Assembly (NCBI RefSeq): GCF_016616235.1
Contig: NZ_CP067100.1
Location: forward strand, 5,949,001 to 6,013,000
Length of the DNA: 64,000 nucleotides
Reading direction: 5' to 3'
DNA from: Bradyrhizobium diazoefficiens
GTDB lineage: Bacteria; Pseudomonadota; Alphaproteobacteria; Rhizobiales; Xanthobacteraceae
This document shows, piece by piece, positions 8,500 through 17,682 of this stretch. How positions within the stretch are numbered: position 1 is the first letter of the stretch; every line of letters starts with the position of its first letter. Under the pieces are notes generated by a model, which was given only the letters and a program-made list of their open reading frames with translations, was not told the origin of the DNA and ran no database searches. Position numbers and translations under genes: made by a program.

Positions 8500-9315
8500 T
8501 TAGTCCTTGCCGCCGAGTGAAATGTCCGGCGCGTCCGGGCGCTTCATGCCGAGCACGTGATAGCCGGAATCGACGTGATGCACCTCGCCGGTGACGCCGC
8601 GCGACAGGTCCGACAGGAAATACAGCGCGCTGCCGCCGACGTCTTCGGTGGAGACGTTGCGCCGCATCGGCGCGTTGGTCTCGTTCCACTTCAGGATATA
8701 GCGGAAGTCGCCGATGCCGGACGCCGCGAGCGTCTTGATCGGCCCCGCCGAGATCGCGTTGACGCGGATGTTCTTCTCGCCGAGGTCGGCGGCGAGATAG
8801 CGCACGCTGGCTTCCAGCGCCGCCTTGGCCACGCCCATCACGTTGTAGTGCGGCATCCACTTCTCGGCGCCGTAATAGGACAGCGTGATCAGCGAGCCGC
8901 CGTCGGTCATCAGCTTCTCGGCGCGCTGCGCCACCGCCGTGAACGAGTAGCAGGAGATCAGCATCGATTTCGAAAAATTCTCCTGCGTGGTGTCGACGTA
9001 GCGGCCGTCGAGCTGCTCGCCATAGGCGATCGCATGCACCAGGAAGTCGATCTTGCCCCACTTCTCCTTCAGCACCGCGAAGGCGGCGTCGATCGTCGCG
9101 GCATCCGTGACGTCGCAATGGCCGAGCACGAGGCCGCCAACTTCCGCGGCGAGCGGCTCGACGCGCTTCTTCAGCGCATCGCCCTGATAGGTGAAGGCGA
9201 GCTCGGCGCCGGCGGCGTGGCATGCCTTGGCGATGCCCCAGGCGATCGAGCGGTTGTTGGCGACGCCGAGGATCACTCCGCGCTTGCCCTGCATCAGACC
9301 TGAATTCTGCGCCAT
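8500..9315 (-). CDS. fabI: enoyl-ACP reductase (NADH)
   Basis: A 271-residue short-chain dehydrogenase of the FabI type, which reduces trans-2-enoyl-ACP in the last step of each fatty acid elongation cycle. It has the FabI variant of the nucleotide motif (ILGVANNRSIAWGIA, residues 15-29), the active-site Tyr-x6-Lys in YNVMGVAKA and the SAGPIKTLAA loop. The length matches the family. It is the first gene of a minus-strand group with the phosphatase and aroC. Confidence 0.96.
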   Translation of the reverse strand: MAQNSGLMQGKRGVILGVANNRSIAWGIAKACHAAGAELAFTYQGDALKKRVEPLAAEVGGLVLGHCDVTDAATIDAAFAVLKEKWGKIDFLVHAIAYGEQLDGRYVDTTQENFSKSMLISCYSFTAVAQRAEKLMTDGGSLITLSYYGAEKWMPHYNVMGVAKAALEASVRYLAADLGEKNIRVNAISAGPIKTLAASGIGDFRYILKWNETNAPMRRNVSTEDVGGSALYFLSDLSRGVTGEVHHVDSGYHVLGMKRPDAPDISLGGKD

Positions 9316-9415
9316 TTTTGAACGTCCCGTGGAGCTCTCGTTGAGGTCTGGAGGTACACCAGCCCTCCCCTGCGGTACAGCCCTAATACGCGGCGTTAAC
9401 GCTGTTTCGAGCGCC

Positions 9416-9440
9416 GGAATAGCTGTTCCGTTCGGGTGTT
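9416..9440 (+). promoter_or_regulatory. candidate EcfG-like promoter for the ECF sigma gene
   Basis: GGAAT at 9416-9420, a 17-base spacer and GTT at 9438-9440, 48 bases before the ATG of the sigma factor gene. It differs from GGAAC-N17-GTT at one position of the -35 element. It could equally be the autoregulated promoter of this ECF sigma factor. Confidence 0.35.
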
Positions 9441-9487
9441 ATGATGAGTGTGGCGCTTGCGCCGAGCGGTAGGACATCAAAGACGGC

Positions 9488-9976
9488 ATGAGTGCGTTTC
9501 GCCAGAGCGTGGAAGCCATGATCCCGGCGTTGCGCCGCTACGCCCGCGCGCTGACGCGCGATGCGGATGCGGCCGACGATCTGGTGCAGGATACGCTGGT
9601 GCGTGCGCTGCGTTCGGAGCGATTGTTTCTCGGAGGCGATGTCAGGAGCTGGCTCTACACGATCCTGACCAACCTCAACAAGAACCGGCGGCGCTCACTC
9701 GCGCGGCGGCCGCACTTCATGCAGCTGACGGAGAACAACCCGGATGCCAGCGGCACCGAAGCCGAGGGACGCGACATCGAGAAGGCGCTGGCGACGCTGG
9801 TCGAGGAGCAGCGCTCGGTGCTGCTGCTGGTGATGCTGGAGGGCATGAGCTACCGCGAGGTCGCCGACATCCAGGGCGTGCCGATCGGCACCGTGATGTC
9901 ACGCCTGGCCCGCGCGCGGGCCCACGTCAAAGCTTCGCTGGAGGGCGAGCGCCCGGCGCTCAGGCGGGTGAAATGA
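9488..9976 (+). CDS. ECF-type RNA polymerase sigma factor
   Basis: A 162-residue sigma-70 family factor with only regions 2 and 4. Region 2 is residues 10-75, with DAADDLVQDTLVRAL for core binding and RSWLYTILTNLNKNRRR for -10 recognition. Region 4 is residues 105-150, with LLVMLEGMSYREVADIQGVP as its helix-turn-helix, followed by GTVMSRLARAR. It is followed after 103 bases by a membrane anti-sigma gene, the usual arrangement for stress-responsive ECF factors. It is not the EcfG general-stress factor itself, since no nepR or phyR lies beside it. Confidence 0.93.
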   Translation: MSAFRQSVEAMIPALRRYARALTRDADAADDLVQDTLVRALRSERLFLGGDVRSWLYTILTNLNKNRRRSLARRPHFMQLTENNPDASGTEAEGRDIEKALATLVEEQRSVLLLVMLEGMSYREVADIQGVPIGTVMSRLARARAHVKASLEGERPALRRVK

Positions 9977-10079
9977 TGGCAGGGCCGATGCATCTCGTTT
10001 TGTCCCGCCGTCTGCGGGTGAGGCGCGCGAGATTGAGTGACGAAAAACATTTTGGGCCGCAGAGCCAGAGACGACCGAT

Positions 10080-10850
10080 ATGAACGACCACAACATCCCA
10101 GTGACCGAGGACGAACTGCACGCCTATGTCGACGGCGAGCTGCCGGCCGAGCGCCGCGCCGATGTCGAGACTTGGCTCGCCGCCCATCCTGATGATGCGG
10201 AGCGCGTGCAGTCCTGGCGTGCCATGGCCGAGATGCTGCACGCCCGCTACGATGCCGTCGCTCTGGAGCCGGTGCCGGCGCGGCTGGAGCTCGAGCGGCT
10301 CGAGCGCCGTCCCCGGCAATGGCTGTATGGCGCCGCGGCGGCCGCGCTGGTGGCCTTCGTCGCCGGCGGCGCCGCCGGCTGGATCGCGCATGGCGCCGCC
10401 AACGCGCCTTCCACCTTCCAGAGCTTCACGGCGGATGCGCTCGACGCCCACCGGCTCTATGTCGTCGAGGTCCGCCACCCCGTCGAGGTCGGCGGTAACG
10501 AGCGCGACCACCTCCAGGCCTGGCTGACCCGGCGCTGCGGCTGGACCGTGTTCGCGCCGAACCTGGAGGCGAGCGGACTGAAGCTGGTCGGCGGCCGGCT
10601 GCTGCCGGGGCCGAACGGTCCGGCCTCGTTCCTGATGTATGAGGGCGCCTCGGGCGAGCGGTACACGATCTACACCGCCAAGACCGAGAATGGTGCAACG
10701 CAAATGCGCTACGCCAAGACGGACAAGGACGGGGCGCTGTTCTGGGCCGAGCGCGGCGTCGGCTACGTCGTCAGCGGCAGCAGTGATCGCGACCGGCTGA
10801 CCAAGGTGGCGCAAGCCGTGTACGACCAGGCAGAGAAAAACGGCACCTAG
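10080..10850 (+). CDS. transmembrane anti-sigma factor
   Basis: A 256-residue partner of the preceding ECF factor. Residues 1-50 form a short anti-sigma domain (DELHAYVDGELPAERRADVE ... HPDDAERVQSW). It has no His-x3-Cys-x2-Cys zinc motif, so it is not of the zinc-binding class. One membrane helix lies at about residues 80-105 (WLYGAAAAALVAFVAGGAAG). The remaining 150 residues should lie in the periplasm and may sense the signal. The start is an ATG five bases after a GACCG stretch, with a poor Shine-Dalgarno sequence. Confidence 0.9.
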   Translation: MNDHNIPVTEDELHAYVDGELPAERRADVETWLAAHPDDAERVQSWRAMAEMLHARYDAVALEPVPARLELERLERRPRQWLYGAAAAALVAFVAGGAAGWIAHGAANAPSTFQSFTADALDAHRLYVVEVRHPVEVGGNERDHLQAWLTRRCGWTVFAPNLEASGLKLVGGRLLPGPNGPASFLMYEGASGERYTIYTAKTENGATQMRYAKTDKDGALFWAERGVGYVVSGSSDRDRLTKVAQAVYDQAEKNGT

Positions 10851-11259
10851 ACAACTACGCGAACGTGGTGCCCAGATTCCGACATTGAAAATCTGGAATC
10901 AGGACATCGGCGCGTCTCATTATCGCACCGGGTGATCACGCGATTATGAGTGGCGTTCGATCCGCCGATCGACGCGGGCGGCCTCGATTGGGGTTTTTGG
11001 TACCGCGCTGGTCCCCCTCTCGAGGCCGCACCTTTTTATCGGGTGCCCCGCCGGACAGCCGATACGTCTCAAACGTCAGCGTCGAAGCGCGGCCCGCGCC
11101 TCAGGCGTATGTTGAGCATCATCCTGTCGGGAAGAGAATGCTCCGATCGTCGAAGCGGGCCTCGGATAGCGCCCAAAGCACGATGAATTATCGCGCTTTG
11201 GATTCCTGTTTAAGCATGATCTCTTCGGAAAACCGCTAAGCACTTTTCCGGATCATGCC
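10851..11259. other. 409-base stretch with no convincing gene
   Basis: Short open frames exist on the + strand, but their composition is like that of non-coding DNA. The left part has a loose inverted repeat (GATTCC...GGAATC near 10880-10905). The right end holds the palindromic repeat listed separately at 11212-11259. I see no promoter motif or RNA gene. Confidence 0.5.
11212..11259. repeat. palindromic repeat, GCATGATC...GATCATGC type
   Basis: Arms AGCATGATC...CGGAAAA and TTTTCCGGATCATGCC enclose about 12 bases. The same family, partly degraded, recurs at 45461-45528. It lies just downstream of the dnaJ-like gene and may act as its terminator. Confidence 0.7.
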
Positions 11260-12222
11260 CTAGCCGAGCCCGCTACGCGGATTGTAGGGATGTTGGTCCC
11301 GCCACTTCTCCATCAATGCCTCAAGCTCGGCGTCGTTCCCGTCCGGTAGCATAATCCTGATGGTGACGAAGAGGTCGCCGGTTCCGCCGGCTTTCGGCAG
11401 GCCTTTGCCCTTGAGGCGGAAGGTCCGGCCGCTGGAGGTGTTTTTCGGGACCGACAATTCCACGGCGTTGCCAAGGGTGGGCACGCGGACTTTGCCGCCA
11501 AGCACGGCCTCATAGAGCGTGACCGGCAGATCGATGCGCAGATCCGCGCCCTCGACCTTGAAGTAGGGATGCGGCGCGATGTTGATGGTGAGCAGGAGAT
11601 CGCCGGGCGGATGGCCCTGGGCGCTCTCGCCCTGCCCGCGCAGCCGGATCTGCTGGCCTTCGGCGACGCCGGCCGGAATCTTGACGTTGAGCTCCTTGCC
11701 GTTCGGCAACCGGACCCGCTTCTCGCCGCCCTTGACCGCCTCTTCGAGGGAGACGGACATGGCGACATTCACGTCGAGATCGAGCCCGATCCCGCCGGTG
11801 TCGAACTCGAACTGGGCACCACCGCCGGCCCCGGGACGCGCGCCGCGCATCCCGCCGCCGAACATGCTGTTGAGGATGTCCTCGAATGCGCCGCCGCCCG
11901 GACCGGCGCCGCCGCCGGACCGGAACGTGTAGCTCTCGAACCCGCCGGGACCCGCGCGGCCGCGTGGCCCACCACCGCCCGGAAAGCCCTGGAAGCGCGG
12001 CTTGCCCTCGGCGTCGATCTCGCCGCGGTCGAACTGCTTGCGCTTGTCCTCGTCGCCGAGAATCTCGTTCGCCGAATTGAGTTCGGCGAAGCGCTCGGCC
12101 GCCTTCGGGTCGTTCTTGTTGCTGTCGGGATGGTGCTTCTTGGCAAGCTTGCGATAGGCGCTCTTGATGGCGGCAGCGCTGGCGCTCCGCGGCACCCCCA
12201 AGACCTCATAGGGGTCGCGCAT
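11260..12222 (-). CDS. DnaJ/CbpA-type co-chaperone
   Basis: A 320-residue class II J protein. The J domain spans residues 3-70 and has the HPD tripeptide (KKHHPDSN) that stimulates DnaK ATPase. A Gly-rich linker (75-135) follows, then the two C-terminal substrate-binding beta domains ([37 protein letters not shown]). The Cys-rich zinc domain of true DnaJ is absent, so it is a CbpA/DjlA-like paralogue and not the main dnaJ. It stands alone with no dnaK beside it. Confidence 0.92.
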   Translation of the reverse strand: MRDPYEVLGVPRSASAAAIKSAYRKLAKKHHPDSNKNDPKAAERFAELNSANEILGDEDKRKQFDRGEIDAEGKPRFQGFPGGGGPRGRAGPGGFESYTFRSGGGAGPGGGAFEDILNSMFGGGMRGARPGAGGGAQFEFDTGGIGLDLDVNVAMSVSLEEAVKGGEKRVRLPNGKELNVKIPAGVAEGQQIRLRGQGESAQGHPPGDLLLTINIAPHPYFKVEGADLRIDLPVTLYEAVLGGKVRVPTLGNAVELSVPKNTSSGRTFRLKGKGLPKAGGTGDLFVTIRIMLPDGNDAELEALMEKWRDQHPYNPRSGLG

Positions 12223-12330
12223 CCGTCACGTCTCCTTCAAGGAATCGAATTGTTCAAAGGGCCCCCGCCCCACCTGAGCCTGATGTGGGGACCAAGTGGC
12301 ATTTTTGCAACTAGTCGAGCAGAGCGATTC

Positions 12331-12738
12331 CTAGCTCCGCCACGGCTTTAGCGTATGAATCTCCCAACGGCCATGACTGCTTTGGCAGCCGGCGCCCTGG
12401 AGCCAGCTTTCCGTGTTCCCGTTGACATAGCTCGCCAGGAAATCCCGACATTTGCGGCCGTCCTCGGCGGCATAGGACTGCGCGATCGGCGTCACCGAGC
12501 CGCGCGCGCCCGTTTCGGGATTCTCCCAGTGCTGACTGGAATCCTTGTCGCCCTTGCTGAGGACATCCGAGGCGGCGTTGCGGGCGAAGGCAAGATCGGT
12601 CTCGCTCGGCGGAGCATCCTTCGCCGGCCGCGCGATCGAGCCGGTGAGGTCGCCGTCGTCGGCCTTGGCATAGGCGCTGCTGTCGTTGCGGGAAAAGCTG
12701 CAACCGCCGGCACCGAGCCCGATTAGAATCATTGTCAT
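12331..12738 (-). CDS. RT0821/Lpp0805 family surface lipoprotein
   Basis: A protein of about 135 residues starting at an ATG at 12738. A short hydrophobic stretch ends in GAGGC, which may be a lipidation site, though the -3 residue is atypical. The rest matches the 17-kDa surface-antigen-like family: DLTGSIA, HWENPETGARGSVTPI, RKCRDFLASY and LQGAGCQSSHGRWEI. The function is unknown, and it probably sits in the cell envelope. A start further upstream would overlap the divergent pdxH gene, so the internal ATG is preferred. Confidence 0.8.
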   Translation of the reverse strand: MTMILIGLGAGGCSFSRNDSSAYAKADDGDLTGSIARPAKDAPPSETDLAFARNAASDVLSKGDKDSSQHWENPETGARGSVTPIAQSYAAEDGRKCRDFLASYVNGNTESWLQGAGCQSSHGRWEIHTLKPWRS

Positions 12739-12851
12739 GACAAAGCCGGACGGCCGGATCGCCGATAGGCCAACGCGTCGCCATGCCCTATATAGGGCGG
12801 TAGCGGACGACAACGCATTTTGGGCCGCGGGACGCAACTCGGACTCCGGAC

Positions 12852-13493
12852 ATGACCGATACGACCTCGATGAAACACCAGACACCCTTAACATCCGGTG
12901 ATTTCACCGCCGCCGACGAGCCATTCGCGCTGTTCGAGGCCTGGCTGAACGAGGCGATCAAGAGCGAGCCGAACGATCCGAATGCGATGGCGCTCGCAAC
13001 CGTCGATCCCGACGGGCTGCCCGACGTGCGCATGGTGCTGATGAAGGGCTACGATACCGATGGTTTTGTCTTCTACAGCCACATCGCCAGCCAGAAGGGT
13101 CGCGAACTCGCCGCAAATCCTAAGGCGGCGTTACTTTTTCACTGGAAGTCGCTGCGGCGTCAGGTCCGCATCCGCGGCAACGTGACGCCGGTGAGCGACG
13201 CTGAAGCCGACGCTTATTTCGCGACGCGACCGAAGCAGGCGCAGATCGGCGCCTGGGCGAGCAAGCAGTCCGAAGCGCTGGAGAGCCGTTTCGCCTTCGA
13301 GCAGGCCATCGCAAAGGTTGCGGCCAGATACGTCATCGGCGAGGTGCCGCGGCCGCCGGGCTGGAGCGGCTGGCGCATCACGCCTTCGCGCATCGAGTTC
13401 TGGCACGACCGCCCATTCCGCCTGCACGACCGCATCGAATTTCGCCGTGACGCGGCCGGCCAGCCATGGTCCAAGACGCGGATGTACCCTTGA
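12852..13493 (+). CDS. pdxH: pyridoxamine 5'-phosphate oxidase
   Basis: A 213-residue FMN enzyme that oxidises pyridoxine- or pyridoxamine-5'-phosphate to pyridoxal phosphate. Family features are [23 protein letters not shown] for the FMN site, [26 protein letters not shown] and the C-terminal signature [11 protein letters not shown]. The length is normal. It is divergent from the surface lipoprotein gene and followed after 44 bases by an SDR gene. Confidence 0.97.
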   Translation: MTDTTSMKHQTPLTSGDFTAADEPFALFEAWLNEAIKSEPNDPNAMALATVDPDGLPDVRMVLMKGYDTDGFVFYSHIASQKGRELAANPKAALLFHWKSLRRQVRIRGNVTPVSDAEADAYFATRPKQAQIGAWASKQSEALESRFAFEQAIAKVAARYVIGEVPRPPGWSGWRITPSRIEFWHDRPFRLHDRIEFRRDAAGQPWSKTRMYP

Positions 13494-13537
13494 GCCTTGT
13501 CTCGATCCTCATCTCGATCTTTGGACCGACCTGAAAG

Positions 13538-14296
13538 ATGTCCATGCCGCATTCGTCCAACGCGCCGCGCCGCACGCTGCTCCTGACCGGAGCCAGCCGC
13601 GGCATCGGCCATGCCACCGTGATCCGCTTCTCCTCGGCGGGCTGGCGCGTCATCACCTGCTCGCGGCACGCCTTCCCGGAGGACTGCCCCTGGGACGCGG
13701 GCCCCGAGGATCACATCCAGGTCGACCTCGGCAACCCCCAAGACACCGCGCGCGCGATCACCGAGATCCGCAATCGTCTCGAGGGCGGCGCGTTGCATGC
13801 GCTGGTCAACAACGCCGCGATCTCGCCCAAGGGTCCCGGTGGCGCGCGGCTCGGCTCGATCGAGACCGATCTCGACACCTGGACGCACGTGTTTCACGTC
13901 AATTTCTTCGCGCCCATCATGATGGCGCGCGGGCTGATCGAGGAACTGAAGGCGGCCAGGGGTTCTGTCGTGAACGTCACCTCGATCGCGGGCTCGCGCG
14001 TGCATCCTTTCGCGGGTGCCGCCTACGCGACCTCCAAGGCTGCGCTCGCTTCGCTCACGCGCGAGATGGCGTCGGACTTCGGTCGCATCGGGGTGCGCGT
14101 CAACGCGATCGCCCCGGGCGAGATCGACACCTCGATCCTGTCGCCGGGCACCGAAAAGATCGTCGAGCAGCAGATCCCGATGCATCGCCTCGGCACGCCC
14201 GACGAGGTCGCCAAGATCATCTACGTGCTGTGCACGGACACCAGCTCCTACGTGAATGGCGCGGAGATCCACATTAACGGCGGGCAGCACGTGTAG
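13538..14296 (+). CDS. short-chain dehydrogenase/reductase
   Basis: A 252-residue classical SDR. The nucleotide motif is TGASRGIGHA (residues 18-27), with NNAAISPKG near residue 91 and a catalytic Ser in NVTSIAG. Tyr and Lys are in YATSKAALAS, and the closing motif is VNGAEIHINGGQHV. The substrate is unknown. It follows pdxH closely on the same strand and may share its transcript. Confidence 0.93.
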   Translation: MSMPHSSNAPRRTLLLTGASRGIGHATVIRFSSAGWRVITCSRHAFPEDCPWDAGPEDHIQVDLGNPQDTARAITEIRNRLEGGALHALVNNAAISPKGPGGARLGSIETDLDTWTHVFHVNFFAPIMMARGLIEELKAARGSVVNVTSIAGSRVHPFAGAAYATSKAALASLTREMASDFGRIGVRVNAIAPGEIDTSILSPGTEKIVEQQIPMHRLGTPDEVAKIIYVLCTDTSSYVNGAEIHINGGQHV

Positions 14297-14364
14297 TCCG
14301 CGCGCGTCATTGCACGGCAATATCAGGGGACGAGAGCGGAGCGTGACGCCTCGATCTCTCCACA

Positions 14365-14452
14365 CGTCATTGCGAGGAGCCCTTGCGACGAAGCAATCCA
14401 GAATCCCTCTGCAGAAAGACTCTGGATTGCGTCGCTGCGCTCGCAATGACGG
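14365..14452. repeat. 88-bp palindromic repeat, CGTCATTGCGAGG type
   Basis: Ends are CGTCATTGCGAGGAGC and GCGCTCGCAATGACGG, with an inner pair GCAATCCAGA/TCTGGATTGC. A second copy of the same family lies at 35527-35613. This is one of the common Bradyrhizobium intergenic repeats. Confidence 0.85.
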
Positions 14453-14504
14453 AGCATGAGGCAACGGCGTCGCTCTCCAACTTGGATCCTTCATCGCAGC
14501 ACTC

Positions 14505-14592
14505 GTAGGATGCGTAGAGCGCAGCGAAACCCATCAACGCCTTCGTCCTCGCGAATACATGATGGGTTTCGCAAGTGCTCTACCCATCCTAC
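14505..14592. repeat. palindromic repeat, GTAGGATG...CATCCTAC type
   Basis: Arms GTAGGATGCGTAGAGC and GCTCTACCCATCCTAC enclose an inner pair GCGAAACCCATC/GATGGGTTTCGC. It is a separate family from the neighbouring element at 14365-14452. Together the two occupy most of the 373-base gap between the SDR gene and the next gene. Confidence 0.8.
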
Positions 14593-14669
14593 GACCGGGA
14601 TGTTCAGCTGCCCGGTGGAGGCTATGTGAATGTCCGCCCCGGACAAAATATCAATGACTTCTAGGATCG

Positions 14670-14963
14670 ATGATGAAGATCGTAATTAGTGAACCGGTCC
14701 CGTTCTTCTCGGACGGTGATGAAGACAGCTTCTTTCACTGGCTGAAATCCATTGATGCAGTGAAGGACTTTGCCGGAAGCCCAAGGGGCCTGGAGGTGGA
14801 ATTAGAAGACCCCGTCGAAGACGTCAGTCTTGGGGAACTAATTGGACTGTTGACCCGGTATGGCCTCGACACGAAGTGCTTGCGGCGACTCCGCACGCCG
14901 CAGAATGAAGCATGGTTCGCAGACGAGCAGATGTATTGGCATAAGTCCGTGTTCAAGGACTGA
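14670..14963 (+). CDS. hypothetical acidic protein
   Basis: A 97-residue acidic protein (SDGDEDSFFHWLKSIDAV, ELEDPVEDVSLGEL) with aromatic residues at the C-terminus (ADEQMYWHKSVF). It has no signal or membrane segment. Its base composition is less GC-rich than that of its neighbours, and it lies between repeat elements and a gene-poor stretch, so transfer is possible. The shape, small, acidic and tryptophan-bearing, recalls immunity-type proteins, but I see no toxin gene beside it. An AGGA lies about 7 bases before the ATG. Confidence 0.65.
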   Translation: MMKIVISEPVPFFSDGDEDSFFHWLKSIDAVKDFAGSPRGLEVELEDPVEDVSLGELIGLLTRYGLDTKCLRRLRTPQNEAWFADEQMYWHKSVFKD

Positions 14964-15205
14964 TGGACTTGCGACCGCTCGCGAATTGGTGGAGTGCAGC
15001 AAACACCTTGATGCGGATGCATGGACGAAGACAGTGAGGCCATGCTGCGCGACCTCAGAGAGCACTTGCTTCGCGACGGCGCCATTGCCGAGACCATTGT
15101 CTCGACAGCGCAGATCGTGAAGCAGCGGTCGATCTGCCGAAGAGTGGAAGCAAGGCGATCCAGACAACGCCGCCGCAAGACCTGGATCGCCCTTCCTTCC
15201 GTTCC

Positions 15206-15424
15206 TCAATCGAGTCGAATCCGACGCGACCTCTCGCGCGGCCGCGGAGCGGACGCGCTGAATGCTGTCGAGCAGTCGTCGTCGTTCTCACCGTCGAGCA
15301 GCGGAGCACCACAGTGCCGGCACATGCGCACCGACAACGACGGCGCCTTGCCGCTCGCCACGATCTGACGATAGCTCGTCAGGTCGATGACGTTGCGGGG
15401 CGACGTTATGTGTTTTTCAACCAT
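15206..15424 (-). CDS. small zinc-ribbon-like protein
   Basis: A 72-residue protein. The N-terminus reads NVIDLTSYRQIVASGKAPS. The middle has a Cys-x2-Cys knuckle (CRHCGAPLLDGENDDDCS) with a third cysteine 12 residues later, and the C-terminus is Arg-rich. Small proteins with this layout are common in bradyrhizobia, and their role is unknown. The opposite-strand frame at 15021-15368 looks less coding-like. Confidence 0.65.
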   Translation of the reverse strand: MVEKHITSPRNVIDLTSYRQIVASGKAPSLSVRMCRHCGAPLLDGENDDDCSTAFSASAPRPRERSRRIRLD

Positions 15425-15629
15425 GGCTGTTCCTCGCGGCTACCCACTGCTTATCGCAGACAAGTTTCGCGCAAACGTTCAGCCCACCGCTCAAATTTTA
15501 CCGGAGGAATTTGGGCGGAGCGCAGGCATCATCGCGCGGCCTCATTCTCGGCCTATTCTGCGACACCATCCGTCGTGTCTCGGCAACCGGCGTAAGGTCT
15601 CGGTAGCCATTTTCGAAAGCGCGACGAGA

Positions 15630-16607
15630 TCAGAGCCACTTCTTCCACTTGAAGATCCAGTACGGCACGATGGCCGCGAACAGCATCATCACGATGGCCA
15701 TCGGATAGCCGTGCGCCCATTCGAGCTCCGGCATCACCTTGAAGTTCATGCCGTAGATCGAGGCGATCAGCGTCGGCGGCATCAGGACGACGGCCATGAC
15801 CGAAAACAGCTTGATGATGTTGTTCTGCTCGAGATTGACGACGCCGAGCATGGCGTCAAGCACGAAGGTGATCTTGCTGGAGAGATAGGAGGCGTGGTCG
15901 GTCAGTGACGCCACGTCGCGCTGCATGGTTTTGAGCTGCTCGCGCATGTCCTTCGACCATTTCACGCCCTCCACCACCGCGGAGAGAAAGGTGACGACGC
16001 GTCCGATCGACACCAGGCTCTCGCGCACCTTCGAGGTCAAATCGCCCTTGCGGCCGATCGAGATCAGGATCTGGGAATATTGCTTGGCGTGGCCGTGGCG
16101 CTCGCTCTCGGGCTCGAAGATGTCGTGCGAGACCTGGTCGATGTCGGCACCGCAGCGCTCCAGAATGTCGGCGCAGCGGTCGATCACGGCGTCGAGCAAC
16201 TCCATCAGCACCATCTCGCCGGTGATCGTCGGCGTGCAGGAGCGGGCGAGCTTTGCTTCGACCAGGGCGAACGGCTTCGGAAGGTCGTAGCGCACCGTCA
16301 CTAGGCGGTGGTCGCCGAGGATGAAGGTCACCGCCGTGGTCCGCGGCATGTCGGTGTCGGAGTGGCACATCAGCGTCGCGGTCATGTAGCGCGCGCTGTT
16401 CTCGATGTAGAGGCGGCTGGAGATCTCGATCTCCTGCATGTCCTCCCGGGTCGGGATGGCGATGCCCAAAAGCCGCTCGACCGCCTTGTCCTCGGCCGCG
16501 GTCGGACTGAAGAGATCGACCCACACCGCATGTTCCGGCACAGCCGCGAGATCCTCGACCACAGCCTTCTTGAGGGTGCCCTCGGAGGGAACGAACACAG
16601 AAAACAT
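15630..16607 (-). CDS. corA: CorA-type magnesium/cobalt channel
   Basis: A 325-residue CorA homologue. It has a large cytoplasmic domain and two C-terminal helices, the first ending in the family signature YGMNF near residue 285, followed by an acidic loop (KVMPELEWAHG) and the last helix with a Lys-rich tail (FKWKKWL). CorA forms pentameric Mg2+ channels. The ATG at 16607 is preferred to the TTG six bases upstream because GGAG lies six bases before it. Confidence 0.95.
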   Translation of the reverse strand: MFSVFVPSEGTLKKAVVEDLAAVPEHAVWVDLFSPTAAEDKAVERLLGIAIPTREDMQEIEISSRLYIENSARYMTATLMCHSDTDMPRTTAVTFILGDHRLVTVRYDLPKPFALVEAKLARSCTPTITGEMVLMELLDAVIDRCADILERCGADIDQVSHDIFEPESERHGHAKQYSQILISIGRKGDLTSKVRESLVSIGRVVTFLSAVVEGVKWSKDMREQLKTMQRDVASLTDHASYLSSKITFVLDAMLGVVNLEQNNIIKLFSVMAVVLMPPTLIASIYGMNFKVMPELEWAHGYPMAIVMMLFAAIVPYWIFKWKKWL

Positions 16608-16943
16608 GCACAACTCCAGAAGGGGCCTGCGACAGAATGACAGCCCTTAGCGCGATTCTGACAAGTTCATGATGACAAGCACATTAACGGAGCGTTTGCA
16701 TTTGTGGCGGCGGCGTGGCTCCGCCGTGACATGGAATCGACAGTTCAGTATCTTATGCCCCAAAATCAGCCCAAGGCCGCAAAACTTGCGGCAAAAAAGC
16801 CACAGGTTTGGTCTTGCAGCGCGGGAAAAGGTCCGAGACGCTGGAATTGTGGCAGATTTCAACGATAATGAGATCAACGGAGTCGTGGTTTTGGGCTTTG
16901 CTCAAGCTCCACGAAAGCTTGTGTTGTCGATTGGAACCAAATC
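16608..16943. other. 336-base stretch without a gene
   Basis: This is the gap between the divergent corA and L,D-transpeptidase genes. It holds a small hairpin (GGCGG...CCGCC near 16707-16726) and AT-richer sequence from 16740 to 16880 that should carry the promoters of both genes. I could not pick out a convincing -35/-10 pair. Confidence 0.5.
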
Positions 16944-17630
16944 ATGTCGTCGCTGAAAGTTACGCTGGGTATTTTGGCCGCGGGCCTGATGCTGTCGGGC
17001 TGCATGCAGGCCACGCACTTCGAGGCGACCGATACCAAGGCCTTCAAGCCGAAGGATAAGGAACTTCTCGCCAAGGTCCGGTACGAGAACACCCCGGTCG
17101 CCGAGCCGTTCCGCCGCGCCATCGTCGATTACCACCGCAAAGAAGCGCCCGGCTCGATCGTGGTCGATTCCGACAACCACTATCTCTACTACGTGATGGA
17201 TGGCGGCAAGGCGATCCGCTACGGCATCACCGTCGGCGAAGAGGCCATGGCGTGGTCGGGCATCGCCAAGGTCGGCAGCATGACCGAATGGCCGGCCTGG
17301 CATCCGACCCCGGGCGAGATTTCGCGTCTGGGCGTTCCGACCTATGTCCCGCCCGGCCCGGACAATCCGATGGGCTCCCGCGCGATGTATCTCTACTCGG
17401 GCGGCAAGGACACGTTGTTCCGCATCCACGGCACCAACCAGCCGGAATATATCGGCGCCTCGATCTCGTCGGGCTGCATCCGCCTGACCAACGAGGACGC
17501 GATCGACCTCTACAACCGCGTCAAGGTCGGCACCATCGTCGTGGTGCTCGAGCCGAAGCACGGCGACTCGCCATACAACTCACGGCTGGCGCTCGGCAAC
17601 GGCCAGACCGGCCAGGCCGGCAGCTTCTGA
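16944..17630 (+). CDS. L,D-transpeptidase (YkuD family) lipoprotein
   Basis: A 228-residue periplasmic enzyme. The signal peptide ends in a lipobox (LMLSGC, Cys20). The YkuD catalytic domain has His162 in FRIHGTNQPE and the nucleophile Cys178 in SSGCIRLTNED. L,D-transpeptidases make 3-3 peptidoglycan cross-links or attach proteins to peptidoglycan, and many copies per genome are normal in rhizobia. The gene ends just before a strong bidirectional terminator shared with the convergent extensin-family gene. Confidence 0.95.
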   Translation: MSSLKVTLGILAAGLMLSGCMQATHFEATDTKAFKPKDKELLAKVRYENTPVAEPFRRAIVDYHRKEAPGSIVVDSDNHYLYYVMDGGKAIRYGITVGEEAMAWSGIAKVGSMTEWPAWHPTPGEISRLGVPTYVPPGPDNPMGSRAMYLYSGGKDTLFRIHGTNQPEYIGASISSGCIRLTNEDAIDLYNRVKVGTIVVVLEPKHGDSPYNSRLALGNGQTGQAGSF

Positions 17631-17653
17631 TCGTCTCCTGACCTCGGAAATCC

Positions 17654-17682
17654 AAAAGCGCCGGTTTCACCGGCGCTTTTTT
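17654..17682. terminator. bidirectional intrinsic terminator
   Basis: A perfect 12-bp stem AAAAGCGCCGGT/ACCGGCGCTTTT with a 3-base loop, followed by T residues on both strands. It serves the L,D-transpeptidase gene (+) and the extensin-family gene (-). The stop codon of the latter lies in the loop. Confidence 0.9.

Noticed and set aside
15021..15368. 115-residue + strand frame
   Set aside because: It overlaps the better-supported zinc-ribbon gene on the other strand and becomes Arg/Ser-rich, as shadows do.
17088..17112. Exact GGAAC-N17-GTT on the minus strand
   Set aside because: It lies inside the L,D-transpeptidase coding region with no gene downstream on that strand, as expected for a chance match.
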